From: Pleurodeles waltl
Taxonomy: Eukaryota > Chordata > Amphibia > Caudata > Salamandridae
Assembly (NCBI RefSeq): GCF_031143425.1
Contig: NC_090448.1
Span: 537,124,313-537,188,312, forward strand
Length of the DNA stretch: 64,000 bases
Reading direction: 5' to 3'
Below are positions 35,181-46,364 of the stretch, one piece after another. The position numbers and the translations under genes are program-made. A model generated the notes under the pieces. The model saw only the letters and a program-made list of their open reading frames with translations. It made no database searches and was not told the origin of the DNA. Position 1 is the first letter of the stretch; each line of letters begins with the position of its first letter.

Positions 35181-38100
35181 ATTCATCTTTAAAGCACTAT
35201 GGTTCTTTGGTGCTTTCTTCCAGTATTTTGTAAGAACGTAATTTGTCTGTTCACCAACAGTTCGATCTCTTCTCGAAAGAGCCGTGTGTTCTCAACACGA
35301 TGAAGGATGTAAAGTAAATCACACAGCAAAAAGTGAGCAACAAATCTAACAACTAAACGGGTAAGATGAATGAATTAATGTGTGTGCCTTAGAGAAGAAT
35401 GTGCGCATTTGCCAACCTCTTTAGGGATATACACTGCTTATGTGTTTTTTTTTTTTAATGAATAAGTTTAAGTGCCCAAATTGTTTCGAAGATCTTGCTG
35501 TTCGTATTACTAAATGCTGGGGTTTGCTGAATATCAAGCCTGTCTGTTCTTGATTCCCTCTCATTACTCTTTATTCCATACTCTTCCTGTCTCTTTAGCT
35601 CAGTCTTGAAAGGTATTTTCCTTCCTGCGTTCTTGCCTTGCCAGTGTTGTCCTATCTTCCCCTTCCTCCCTTTTTTATCTCCCTACTCTGCCTTTCTCAC
35701 TCGTGCTCTGGGACAAAGTCTCTTTAAGAAAAAAATCACTACCCCCAAAATGATTATCTGTGCCCACCACTTACAACTGCTGGCAAACCTTAGGCATTGG
35801 GCAAATGATGAGCAGAATGGTGAGCTGTGAAATATTCTCTGTTATTTGGCGCATTGCACTACAGTGATTTGGTGGCAGCAAATATTGAATTAAAATGTAT
35901 ATACATGGAGACAACTATGAGGGAAATATGTATTTAAACAAAGGTGGGACCACTCCCGTCTCCTGGATTGCTGCGTAATAGCGTTTCTTGAAAAATCCAA
36001 ATATATAGATAGAAGAGTACAATCGCTAGTTATTACTACCACAGAAGTAAAAACAGATCACTGCATCTCACTACATGAACAAAAGTGGGTCATTTTACAC
36101 CCCGAGGGAGAGATGAGTGCTCTCTCCACCTTGTGTTAACCTACTTTGCCGCAGAGTGCAGTTGCTGTGCTTCAGCTAATTAAGCAAATATTCTGAAACA
36201 AACAACTGCTTGCGATTTTCATACAATACCTCTAGATAGTTGTTTCTAAAGTGCATGCAGCTACAGTATGCTGATATATGTTATAGTGCAGGGAATGTGT
36301 ACTAAACTCAAAATGCCAACAAAATAGCATTGATGTCAATAGCCAGAGATGACCAGAGTGTGTACAGATCCATCACAAATGCTCAGGAATATCACTGATG
36401 GTGGAAATAAGTTCCATTCAGTTTCAGTGCATGAAGATATTTTATAAGGATGATATGGAAATCTAGCATGGATCCGGCCCACATGGACATGTATCCTCCT
36501 TCTGTTGTAGCAATCTGTCTTACACTTAACATAAAGGAGGCAGGCAATAGAACAAAATATGCCTATTTATGGCTCTCTTTAAATGAAGCAACAAAGTCGA
36601 ACCTGGGGTGAAATTTCACTGATGAAGGGCTTTGTGGTGCTGTCTGAATTGTACATTTTCTTCTCTCAGTTGGGTTGATGTTGTTCCTAAGCATAGTTTT
36701 TATCAACATTAAATTAGTGGTCAGAATATTTCCGCTAGAGTTTCTGTATCATTTTCCTAATCTGAAGATTTTCAATTAATAGGCAATATTTCAATTACAA
36801 TGTCAGTTTGATCTAATGCGATAATTTGGTATGAGAGATTTTAATGCCGCCAAGTTTGAGGCAAAATCATACTCTTAAACAAGACATATAAAACAACACA
36901 TGGAAAAGCATAAAAAAGCAGTATTAACAAACGGATTTTCAAAGGTGTACCTGATAAATGTCTAATGCCATTTCCTTTGAAGCCAACAAAAAAAATCTCA
37001 CAAACAAGTTTTTGCAGTATGTTCAGAGAAACTCATTTCCGAGCCTTCTTGTTTAAGTGGTGAGGACATAAATGCTTGTTCCATAATGTTTACACTACTT
37101 CAACACACTTCGGTACAGTTTGAAATATACACATCAATTATATTGCTTCTTCATTTTTTACACAAACTTTGTCTGGAGGATTGTGCTTGAAGAATACAGA
37201 ATGAATTCTCAAAAAAGCAATCAGGGGACTTAAAAACCAGAAAAACATCCTTCAACTGTGACTTCTGTCCATTTCTGGAGAGCTTCAAATCAAGATAAAT
37301 AGCCCAGAAGTGCCAATTAATTACTAACAGCTACTTCAAAACATATCTCGAAATAAGTTCATGGTGCAAAACAAGTGCAGCATAGTAGAGAGGAGGTTTG
37401 TTGTAAGGTGAGGATTTCCAACCAGTCGTGTGGAGAGGAGAGAAAAATAAATTCGTACTCATTTGGGCGAATTTCCAGTGTTTGTGTTTTTCTAGGCAAT
37501 GATATTGGAGCAGTGTATCTACAAGGCATCTATTTTTAAATAATGTGAATCTTCCAAGTGGCACATGCTATTCCACTTATACCTGTGAGAAAGTCAATCA
37601 GGATAAATATGCATTAAAGTATTCAGTCTTTAAAAAAAAAAAAAATAGCAAACAGTTTAAATTACTGAATAAAATGTATTTTTATGATGAACTACGTATC
37701 CGACTTAGGCTGCGCTGTAAATGAGACCAAATTAATATGACCATTTTGAGTAATTTTGATATTTAAACTCCATATACTTCAATACTTTACATCCTGTATA
37801 TTAGTAGGAATGTCTTCGAACTGACAACCACTCGATTTAGTACACCTAGCTTACCCATACTGACGTCACAGGGGGCATATAGCCTCCAACTATACCTACC
37901 AGCCATTTATTAGACAGTATGCATGATCTACCCAAGTGGCCAAAAGGCCGAATATCAGTGCAACATAAAATACTGAAATAAATAAGTTAATTGATAACCA
38001 ATTTAGCTATATTGGCCCACATGTGAGTAGTATACTGCCAAAATTGGCACATATGTTGCTTGTTCATAAAAGGATATCTTTGTGATCATGTTGCAACTCA

Positions 38101-39513
38101 TGAGAAACAACTAGCTCCTCACAACAGGCAGTAAATACCAAAGCAGGTCATTGATGAAGCAGCAAGCAAGAGAATGCTCAAGGGAAACACATTTGACTCC
38201 TGCGGGGAACCTCTGAAAGATTGTCATTCACAATGTCAAGGTCTTTGAAGATTGTTTGCAAAAACAATCCCAGCAAACAACAAGACGAAGGGATTAGGCT
38301 GCGGGAAGAACAATTACATGCAAATTGCAGGTTTCAGAAAAGGCAGCTTTGCTCTCAAGAAGAGAGGTGTCAGAGAACAAAGGCTAATGTATGAAAACTG
38401 ACGTTTCGAGACGCTGGATTGTGTATATTTACACTCATATCGGTCACAAAATCACCACAAACTACTTATTTTGAAAAATATATCTTGGAATTACATACAT
38501 GCGTTTAATGAAATATTTGAAATCTCGTACTTGATCAGTAATGGAAACATATGGTTTGTAAATCTGAATTCAGGGTTGTGATGGCTGTTTCTCTATAGTT
38601 TCTTTATCTCCAATGACATAGTACATTTAATGTACATTTTGCATTCTATTTCATAATGGAAATTTAACAAGGAAACAAAGTTAATCCTCAATAAATTTGA
38701 TATTTTGGATATAGTAAACGACTGGTATATTTTGATAGCTTGAGGTTATTCCACAACCTCATTTCTAGTCATAATTGTCCTTCTTTTCAACTGAGGTTTC
38801 ATTCTACTACCCTACATTCTTCTTTTGGAAGATGTCCGAATTGAAAACCCCAGTGCCCAGTTAACAGGTCTAGCAAGTTTCTGGTGACTGGTGCCAATGG
38901 GCAATAGACACAGTTTATGGATAGATGATATACTACTGCTCTAAGTGGTCTCCAAAGCCACAAATGGGCATTAGTGGTGCTGGTTATGGGATAGCACCAA
39001 CATCAGGAACTTGGAATTACAAAATTCTAGGGACCGCTCTCCTGTCGATGGTTGGTCACAGTCAAAGATTTCAGGTGTAGGTGGTGGTCAGAACAGTATC
39101 TCGAGCACTCACAGTGTTCACTTCTTCCCATTAAAAATGGGTGAATTGGTATTAAGGGTTAGGGCCCTGTTACATTGTGATATCTCAGGAATGGTAATGG
39201 ACCAACAGAATTTTCAAGCAGTTACAACGTCATGGCAACCAAAGTCGATCTGTGTGGCCCTTCCCTAAGAAGAGTGAATACCAATAAGACCTGTGTCCCT
39301 CTTTTGGTCCGGAAAAATAATACTTGTCCCTAAAACGTCATTCAATGGTGATGGGTATACAAGGGTGATGCAGGTTTCCCACACTTGTATATTCAGAATC
39401 TCCAGCAGGTTCTCAACTATCTTGCAAAGACCATGACTTCAGTTCATTTATGCCCAGATGGGAAAAAAGGTTCCTGTACTCTGGTTGACTCACTTCCTTG
39501 AGATGAGACAACG
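35181..39513. other. Unannotated AT-rich stretch of 4.3 kb
   Basis: No coding similarity, terminal repeat or array was recognised by eye. It is the longest stretch here without recognisable transposon sequence. Short poly(A)/poly(T) runs are at about 35440 and 37631. If a conserved host element lies in the window this is one of the places to look. Confidence 0.35.
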
Positions 39514-39797
39514 TGTCAACATCAGGGCAGTGCACACTCTACGGGCGACTAAAATGCAAAAACCCAGCCTTTATACAAGAGCATAATTCATGCATTGTGT
39601 TTATATGCAATATGTTAACCTTTTGCATTGCAGACTTTAACCTTGAAAAACACTATTAATGATGTTTGCAATAACTGTTCTTTTGCAAGGTATTGCTGCA
39701 GACTTACTGAGTGTGTTAGGGTGTGGTCCCTTTCTAGGGCCTTCCAGAAGCTTTCTCTGCAGCATAACTGGGTGTGGTTGTGGGCTGGGCCAGACTC

Positions 39798-39806
39798 TAT
39801 ATAAGG
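39798..39806 (+). promoter_or_regulatory. TATA box in the chromovirus 5' LTR
   Basis: TATATAAGG lies about 285 bases into the LTR. The same place in the 3' LTR (46649) reads TATATAATGG. It is the probable core promoter, with transcription expected to start about 30 bases downstream. Confidence 0.6.
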
Positions 39807-40061
39807 AAGCTAGCCCAGCTCCACGTGCTCACTATTCAGAGGTCCCGGTGCAGAGCAGTAGCATTTTCCTGAGCTCCTGTTCCGGAGGCCTACCTTGGAG
39901 TTCAAGGCCTGCCCTTCATTCTTTTGGTGATCCTTGAGCAGGGTGGTAAGACGAAGGTCGGGCTGGGCGCCCGACCCCGTTCTAAGAGACACTTGAGTTT
40001 TGGGGCCTACTCGTAAAACTTTCAGAGTACGCAAATCATTGCTCTGATTCAGATCTTGGTG

Positions 40062-40612
40062 TTCGGATCGGCAAAGGCTTGCACGATCATTGCATGGCAT
40101 TTGCATATTCTTGTTGAGATCGGCAGTGTGTGCGATTCATTCCTGCATTTAAAACCTTGATGTTCAGATCACTTAGAGTGAGCGATCATTTCATGGCATT
40201 TGCATATTCTTGTTGAGATCGGCAGTGTGCGGATTAATTCCTGCATTTAAAACCTTGATGTTCAGATCGCTTACAGAGTGTGCGATCATTTCATGGCATT
40301 TGCATATTCTTGTTGAGATCGCCAGTGTGCGCGATTCGTTCCTGCATTTAAGCCATGCTGTGCAGATCGCTTACAGAGTGCACGATCATTTCATGGCATT
40401 TGTATATACTTGTTGGAGTCGGCAGTGCGCGCAATTCATTTCCCGCATTTAAATCTAGGTGTTCAGATTGCTTACAGTGTGTGCGATCATTTCATGGCAT
40501 TTGCATGTACTTGTTGGAATCGGCAGTGTGAGCGATTCATTTCCTGCATTTGAACCTTGATGTTCAGATCGCTTACCGTGTATGCGACCATTTCATGGCA
40601 ATTAAAACTTTG
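40062..40612 (+). repeat. 101-bp tandem repeat in 5' LTR, 5 units plus partial
   Basis: The marker CATGGCA recurs near 40092, 40190, 40287, 40389, 40490 and 40595. Each unit contains GATCATTTCATGGCATTTGC, ATTCTTGTTGAGATCGGCAG, CGATTCATTCC and CTTGATGTTCAGATCGCTTA. The last copy diverts into CAATTAAAACTTTGA. Confidence 0.9.
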
Positions 40613-41240
40613 AAGTGTAGTGTTTCCTGAAGTGCACACAATTATCCAGGGCCTTTTGAATTTTCTGCAAAGGTGTTAAATTCAAGATGTTACATTCTAT
40701 GTGCATGTTATGTCCTTAGTACAATTCCTATTGTTTTCCAGGGAATGTTTAGATTACCTTTTGTTCTCATGTAAAAAGGCAATGTTTGTTCTGAAACATA
40801 ATTCTAGAAGGTTCTTATATTCCTAGACAGTATGTGACATTTCATGAAAAGTTCATATGAAACATTGCATTAACCATTCTTGATTCCTTCCCAGGTCCCC
40901 AGACATCTTGAGATCTAGTTATAGTCCTTTCTTAAGTTATCCATGGTTACAGTATGACAATGCTTAGAATCATAGTCTAGTAAAAATCAATGTGATAATA
41001 TCTTGATATTGGGTTGTTTAACCTTTTGCTTCCTACAGGTCTCCTTCCCAGCTGTTCCTCTCCTAATCCCCTTTTCCCCCGCTTGGACTCTCTCAGGCTC
41101 TGTGATATTTCTATCAGAGTTTTGGAGCTGTCTAGTGGTAGACATGTTGGGAGCATACGCAGGCCCTGAGAATCTGGTCTCCGTGACAGAATAGTGAGCC
41201 CATTAATTAAGTATCCTCCTGGTTTGCGTGTGTTCTCAGC

Positions 41241-42960
41241 ATGGCCACATTGGACGAGCTAGTCAAGGTTATCACGCAGCTCCAGGTAGTGTCATCAAAG
41301 GATATAGCTGCCAGCCTAGCTGAGAGAGTGAGTCAGTTGCAGAAAAGAATAGAAAAGAAGGAACAAAGGGCCAGACGTATGAAAAAGGCCTTTTGCGAAT
41401 TGGAAATAGCGAATTTTAAGAAATCGCTATTTCTGATTCGCAAAATGCAATGTACCACATTTGTGATTCGGTAATTTCTATTTCTTAAAAATCGCAAATG
41501 CTATTACCGAATCGCAAATTGCGATACCGGCCCCCATTCGCACCTATGGGCCTGTAGGCCCGTATTTGCGAATTTTTTGCATTTCCAAAATTGCGAATTC
41601 CTAACTGGAATTTGCAATTTTTGGAAATGCAAAGTCCAGGGTGCTGGGGGCCTTAGACCCCCTCTGCTGCACCCCAAAATATTTTTTTACAACATGTAAG
41701 GTGCACACATGCCAAAAGGGCATGTGTGCTTTACATGTACATTTTAAAAATGCATTTTAAATGCATTTTTAAAATTCGCACATAGTTACCACCAATTTCA
41801 ACTTGGTGGTAAATAGCGATTCCTTAATGCCCATTTCGCATTAAGGAATTACTTGCTATATGTGCTTTACAAATCGCAAATAAGGATTCCTTATTTGCGA
41901 TTTCTTATTTAGAGAGTCGCAATTTGCGACTCTCTAAACAGGGTCGCAATTTTAAGGAATCGCTATTTTAGCGATTACTTAAAATTGCATTCAGAACGCC
42001 TTTGATACATTCTGAAATGGCTTTTTGCATTCGCAAATGGGCATTTGCACCATTTGCAAATGCAAAAAGCTTTGATACATCTGGCCCAAAGTCCTTTGGG
42101 AGTGTCTTGGCCTGGTCCTTCTTCTGAAGCTTCTGGAGGTAATCCTCCTACAACATTTCCCTCAACGTTCCTTCAGCCATTCCCCTAGCTTTTCCAGAAC
42201 GTTTCTCAGGCGATCCCCTGAAAGCGCAATCTTTCCTGGTTCAAGTGGAATTACATTTTACCTGCCGACCCCACACTTTCCCTGATGCCCAATCCAGGGT
42301 TGCCTTCTTGTTATCATACCTGACGGGGGACGCAGCCACCTGGGCAATTCCTCTTGTAACTAAAGACAGTCCCCTGCTTTACAATTGGAGAAATGTTGTT
42401 CGTGAGTTTGAACCAGTGTTTGATCGTTGAACTGTGACATTGTCGGCAGATCGTGAAATATTTGACTTGCGAAAAGGTAACCAGGATCTAGTGTCTTACT
42501 TAGTTAACTTTAATCGGCTGGTAGCCGAGACATCCTGGCCTGAAGAAAAGCAAGCAGCCTTGTTTTACAAAGGAGTCAAGGATGAATAAAGACATCCTTG
42601 CTCAAATAGACCCGCAGCCTACAGATTGTCGAGATCTAATAAATCTCGTTGTGAGACTGGATCATCGTTTAGCAGAACGAAGGGAAACATGCAAAAAGAC
42701 TGCGAAACATTCCTGGCGTGTTCACGACAAATAGAGAATCAAGAGCCCAGAATGAAAGAACTCCAGAACCTATGGAAATCGGAACAATCAGGAAGCCTTT
42801 GACCAAAGATGAAAAGGACCTGCGTAGAAAGAATGGACAATGTCTTTATTGCGGGCGCAAGGGTCATTTAGCCAAAGAGTGTCCAATCAAACCAAAGAGC
42901 AAACAAGGTCCTGTCCAGAAACTTGCAGCCAATACACAAGTCGAGCTGGAAAACTAAATC
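41241..42960 (+). pseudogene. gag: Chromovirus Gag, split by a MITE
   Basis: Gag packages the element's RNA. The frame starting ATGGCCACATTGGACGAG encodes MATLDELVKVITQLQVVSSK and a likely coiled coil (SLAERVSQLQKRIEKKE). It is cut at 41368 by a 720-bp MITE and resumes after 42087. The capsid-like part includes ERFSGDPLKAQSFLVQVELH and DAATWAIPLV. A stop at about 42430 and a frameshift near 42585 follow. The nucleocapsid end has CLYCGRKGHLAKEC, a CCHC zinc knuckle, near 42841. The start ATG lies 53 bases after the 5' LTR. Without the MITE the protein would be of usual size, but the stop and frameshift are independent lesions. Confidence 0.88.
41368..42087. mobile_element. MITE inserted in chromovirus gag, 720 bp
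   Basis: GGGCCAGACGTATGAAAA and CTTTGATACATCTGGCCC are the inverted termini, with aaa on both sides (41365-41367 and 42088-42090) as target duplication. The interior is homologous to the 10258-10938 element. Gag coding sequence flanks it on both sides, so it arrived after the chromovirus. Confidence 0.92.
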
Positions 42961-43500
42961 ACCCAAGATGTAAAGAAGGGTTGCTTTTGGGTGTCACCGT
43001 GGACCCTTCACAGTCTAAACATCTCAAGCTGGGCATAAAAGTTAAAGTAAATAAAAATAACTATTTCAAGAAGGCCCTTGTAGATTCTGGGGCTACCGGG
43101 AACTTTGTTGATGCCCAATTGGTTCACGCATAGGGGATCCCATGCACCGAGAGAAAGACTCCAGAAATAATGCAAGCACTAGATGGAAAACTCTTGACTG
43201 GAGGCCCAGTAACTCTTCAGACTGTCCCCTTGCCGCTGATCTGTGAGGGGGGGAAATCAAAGAACCAAACATAGAGAGAAACTTATCTCTGACGTGATCC
43301 ATGCTCCTCAGTATGTAATTATCCTTGGCTTACCCTGGTTAACTCATCACAATCCTGAGATTAACTGGGCAGAATGAGAAGTTGTGTTTTCTTCTGCCCT
43401 ATGTTATAAAAAATGCTTCCAGACGTCTCAAGGAACCAAAAATTGCAACTCTTACATAGCCACTGCAGCAGAGTAAGAAGTAAAGTTGCCCAGACAGTAT
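42961..43500 (+). pseudogene. pro: Chromovirus aspartic protease
   Basis: The frame covering 42840-43133 contains KALVDSGATGNFVDAQLV, with the Asp-Ser-Gly catalytic triplet near 43081. A stop at 43131-43133 follows. Further on, near 43319, the other frame reads ILGLPWLTHHNPEINW, the conserved C-terminal flap-side block of gypsy proteases. The enzyme would cut the Gag-Pol precursor. Stops between the two halves make it inactive. It is in a different frame from the zinc knuckle and from RT. Confidence 0.82.
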
Positions 43501-43507
43501 TCGTCCT

Positions 43508-44716
43508 ATGAAGATGTATTTGATGAAAAATAAGCAGAAACCTTGCCTCCTCATAGACCTTATGACTTTCCAAATTGATCTAACACCAGGTGCGACACTC
43601 CCCAGCTGTCGTGTATATGCCTTGTCAGAACATGAAAATCAACATTTACGAAAGTATCTAGATCAATTCTTAGAGAATGGTTTCTGCCGCCCTTCCAAGT
43701 CTCCTGCAGCCTCTCCTTTGTTTTGTGTCCCTAAGGCGAATGGGGACCTTCGAACCTGTATTGACTATAGGGGTTTGAACAAGGTCACAATCAAGAACAA
43801 ATACCCCTTGCCCCTGATTCCTGTCTTGCTGGAACAAGTAAAAAAAGCAAAAATCTACACTAAACTCGATCTACGAGGTGCTTACCATTTAGTCAGAATG
43901 AGAGAAGGCGACAAATGGAAAACTGCGTTCAAGACAAGATATGGTCTCTTTGAATACACCGTCATGCCTTTTGGTCTGTGCAATGCTCCAGCAGCATTTA
44001 AATTTTTCCTGAATGACGTTCTTAGAGAGTATCTCAACATATTTGCAATAGTCTATATCGATGACATTTTGATCTACTCTGACAATGAAACCGAACATGT
44101 ACAACATGTCAAGAAAATTCTCACAGCTCTCCGAAAACATCATTTATATTGCAAACTAACCAAGTGTGAGTTTAACTTTACCACAGTTGAGTTTTTAGGG
44201 GTTATCCTTACCTCTCAAGGTATGGTCATGGCAGAAAAGAAAGTACAAGCTGCATCTGATTGGGCCACTCCAAAGACTGTTCGAGATGTACAATGTTTTC
44301 TGGGGTTTGTACATTTTTATCGTAGGTTTATAAACCATTTCTCTCAAACAGTGGTCCCAATCACCAAGTTATTGAGAAAGAAAGAAAATGTTCTATGGTC
44401 TCCAGATGCTGACCAAGCCTTTTCAACTTTGAAAGAAGCTTTTTCCACTGCCCCAGTCTTGACTCATCCTGATGTGGATCATCCATTCATTGTGGAAGCT
44501 GATGCCTCAGATGTGGCAATTGGAGCAGTCTTGTCACTACGAAGTAAAGACACTGGCCAACTTCATCCTGTAGCCTACATGTCTCGAAAGCTGAACGAAG
44601 CCGAACAGAACTATTTAATTGCTGAAAAAGAGCTTCTGGCAATCCGTGATGCCTTTAAAGAATGGAGACATCATTTGTTGGGTGCCAAGTACACTGTCAC
44701 AGTATATATATACTGA
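43508..44716 (+). pseudogene. pol: Chromovirus reverse transcriptase and RNase H
   Basis: A 402-codon frame covers nearly all of RT and RNase H. Fingers: CRPSKSPAASPLFCVPKANG and LRTCIDYRGLNKVTIKNKYP. Motif A: IYTKLDLRGAYHLVRMREGD. Then TVMPFGLCNAPAAF and the active site IVYIDDILIYS with both aspartates. Thumb: FLGFVHFYRRFI. RNase H: VEADASDVAIGAVLS, AYMSRKLNEAEQNY and EKELLAI. The frame is lost at about 44702 in a TATATATATA run just before the DHHN motif, suggesting slippage in a short AT repeat. This is the best-preserved domain of the element, in frame with part of integrase but not with gag. Confidence 0.93.
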
Positions 44717-44777
44717 TCATCACAATCTCCAGTTCATGAGTTCAGCCAGACTTTTGACTCCTCGGCAATTATGAAGG

Positions 44778-45900
44778 ATGTTGTTTTTTGCCGAATTCGA
44801 TTTTGTGGTAACTTTTCATCCTGGTAAAGACAATCGCAAAGCAGACGCCTTGTCCCGCCAAGAGTCTACCACATTGCCTACAGTCCAACCTTCCAGCGCT
44901 ATCATTGCTCCAGACAAAGTCCTATGCATCATAAAAACTGAAGATTTCTTTGAAGACATACGTAATTCCTTCACCACTGAGAAATGGCAGGCATGGGCTC
45001 AAGCATATCCCAAAAGAACAATCAAGCAAGGACTACTTTTCCATGGCGCTCGTTTGTTCATGCCCACTACCAAGCTTCGCAAGTTAGTATTTCATTGGTT
45101 GCATGTTCTACCTATGGCAGGTCATCCAGGTACTCCTAAAACTCTTGAATTAATCCAACGCTACTTTGGTGGCCTACTCTGACAAAAGACGTCAAAACAA
45201 TGGTAAATAACTGCGAAGTCTGTGCTCGCTTCCAGACAAGCCATTCAAAACCAAACGGTTTGTTGCATCCGCTCCCAACTCCATGTCGACCTTGGGAACA
45301 CATCTCTTTAGACTTCATAACAGGACTACCAGTGGTTCAACAACACTCAGTAATCCTTGTGGTGGTAGATAGTCTCACGAAATATGGACATTTCATTGCC
45401 TGTAAGAAATTGCCCACCTCCAGTGAACTGGCAACCATCTTACTGAATAGAGCGGTCCGTTATCACAGGCTGCCAAACATTATTCTATCCGATCGAGGGT
45501 CGCAATTTGCCTCCAATTTCTGGAAAACGTGGTGCAAAATGCTTCAAGTCATGTCCACACTATCTACTAGCCATCATCCTCAAACAGATGGTCAAACTGA
45601 GAGACTAAATCAGACATTGAAGCAATATCTGCGTGCTTACACTGAGAAAGCAATTCATTCCTGGACATCAATGCTCTGGTTTGCTGACTTAGCCTACAAT
45701 AACTCATATCACACCTTCACTGGTGTTACACCCTTTTTTGGTTTGTTTGGCTATCATCCTGACACCTTGCCCATCACGATTCCTCAAGAAAGTTCTCTTA
45801 CACCAGCTGTGTCGGAAACGATTCAACACCTCCACCAAACCCAGAAACTGATTCAACAGCATTTAGAAAAAGCTTAACAAAAATACAAAAAGCACTACGA
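44778..45900 (+). pseudogene. pol: Chromovirus RNase H end and integrase
   Basis: The piece 44778-45182 ends RNase H (FHPGKDNRKADALSR) and starts integrase with HWLHVLPMAGHPGT, the His-His half of the zinc domain. A frameshift near 45180 separates it from the Cys-Cys half NNCEVCARFQ. The catalytic core in 45200-45877 keeps the triad: Asp in LDFITGLP, Asp in LSDRGSQFAS and Glu in HHPQTDGQTERLNQ. GVTPFFGLFGYHP follows. A TAA at 45875-45877 ends the frame, with the GDKVW motif just beyond in the same frame. Confidence 0.92.
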
Positions 45901-45945
45901 CAAGAAACATTGTGAAGGACGTCAGTACCAACCAGGTGATAAAGT

Positions 45946-46360
45946 GTGGCTTTCTACATGACATATAGACTTTTAAAAAAGCACATGTTTAACCCCAAAT
46001 TCATAGGTCCTTACACTGTCCTCCAGCAAATGAATCCAGTGACCTATAAACTGCAGTTGCCCCGGTCACTGCGTATTCAACCAGTGTTCCATACTTCCCT
46101 CCTTAAAAAAGCAGTCCAGAAGGTACACTCACAACCAGCTCCAGTTCTAATAGAGGGGGAAGTGGAGTACGAAGTCAAACAGGTGTTGGATTCCAAACTT
46201 CGAGGTTGTAACCTGTGGTATCTGATCTCTTGGAAAGGTTACGGTCCTGAAAGTAACTCATGGGTTTCCACATCTGATGTTCATGCTCCACGACTAGTGA
46301 GATGTTTTCATCGTCTTAACCCAGGCAAACCAGGCCCTAGAGCGCACTTGGGAAAGGGGA
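45946..46360 (+). pseudogene. pol: Chromovirus integrase C terminus with chromodomain
   Basis: The frame reads KFIGPYTVLQQMNPVTYKLQ and IQPVFHTSLLKK, the usual integrase C-terminal block. A chromodomain follows: VEYEVKQVLDSKLRGCNLWY, LISWKGYGPESNSWV and a final helix. In this element group the chromodomain is thought to steer integration toward particular chromatin. A frameshift near 45958 separates it from the preceding integrase core. Coding ends close to the polypurine tract. Confidence 0.92.
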
Positions 46361-46362
46361 GT
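46350..46362 (+). other. Polypurine tract of the chromovirus
   Basis: GGGAAAGGGGAG immediately precedes the TAC/TGTCAAC junction at the start of the 3' LTR. Confidence 0.75.
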
Positions 46363-46364
46363 AC

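Larger units (their letters stand above)
39514..41188 (+). mobile_element. 5' LTR of the chromovirus, 1675 bp
   Basis: Begins TGTCAACATCAGGGCAGTG and ends GTCTCCGTGACA. It contains a TATA box at 39798 and five full units of a 101-bp internal tandem repeat. It is 303 bp shorter than the 3' LTR, which equals three repeat units. Confidence 0.9.

Noticed and set aside
35181..39513. Possible host exons or conserved element in the repeat-poor stretch
   Set aside because: No frame longer than 90 codons with domain character and no paired splice signals that I could support.
39659..39937. 92-codon ORF starting MMFAITVLL, repeated at 46510-46788
   Set aside because: It occurs in both LTRs of the chromovirus across the TATA box; its conservation is explained by LTR duplication.
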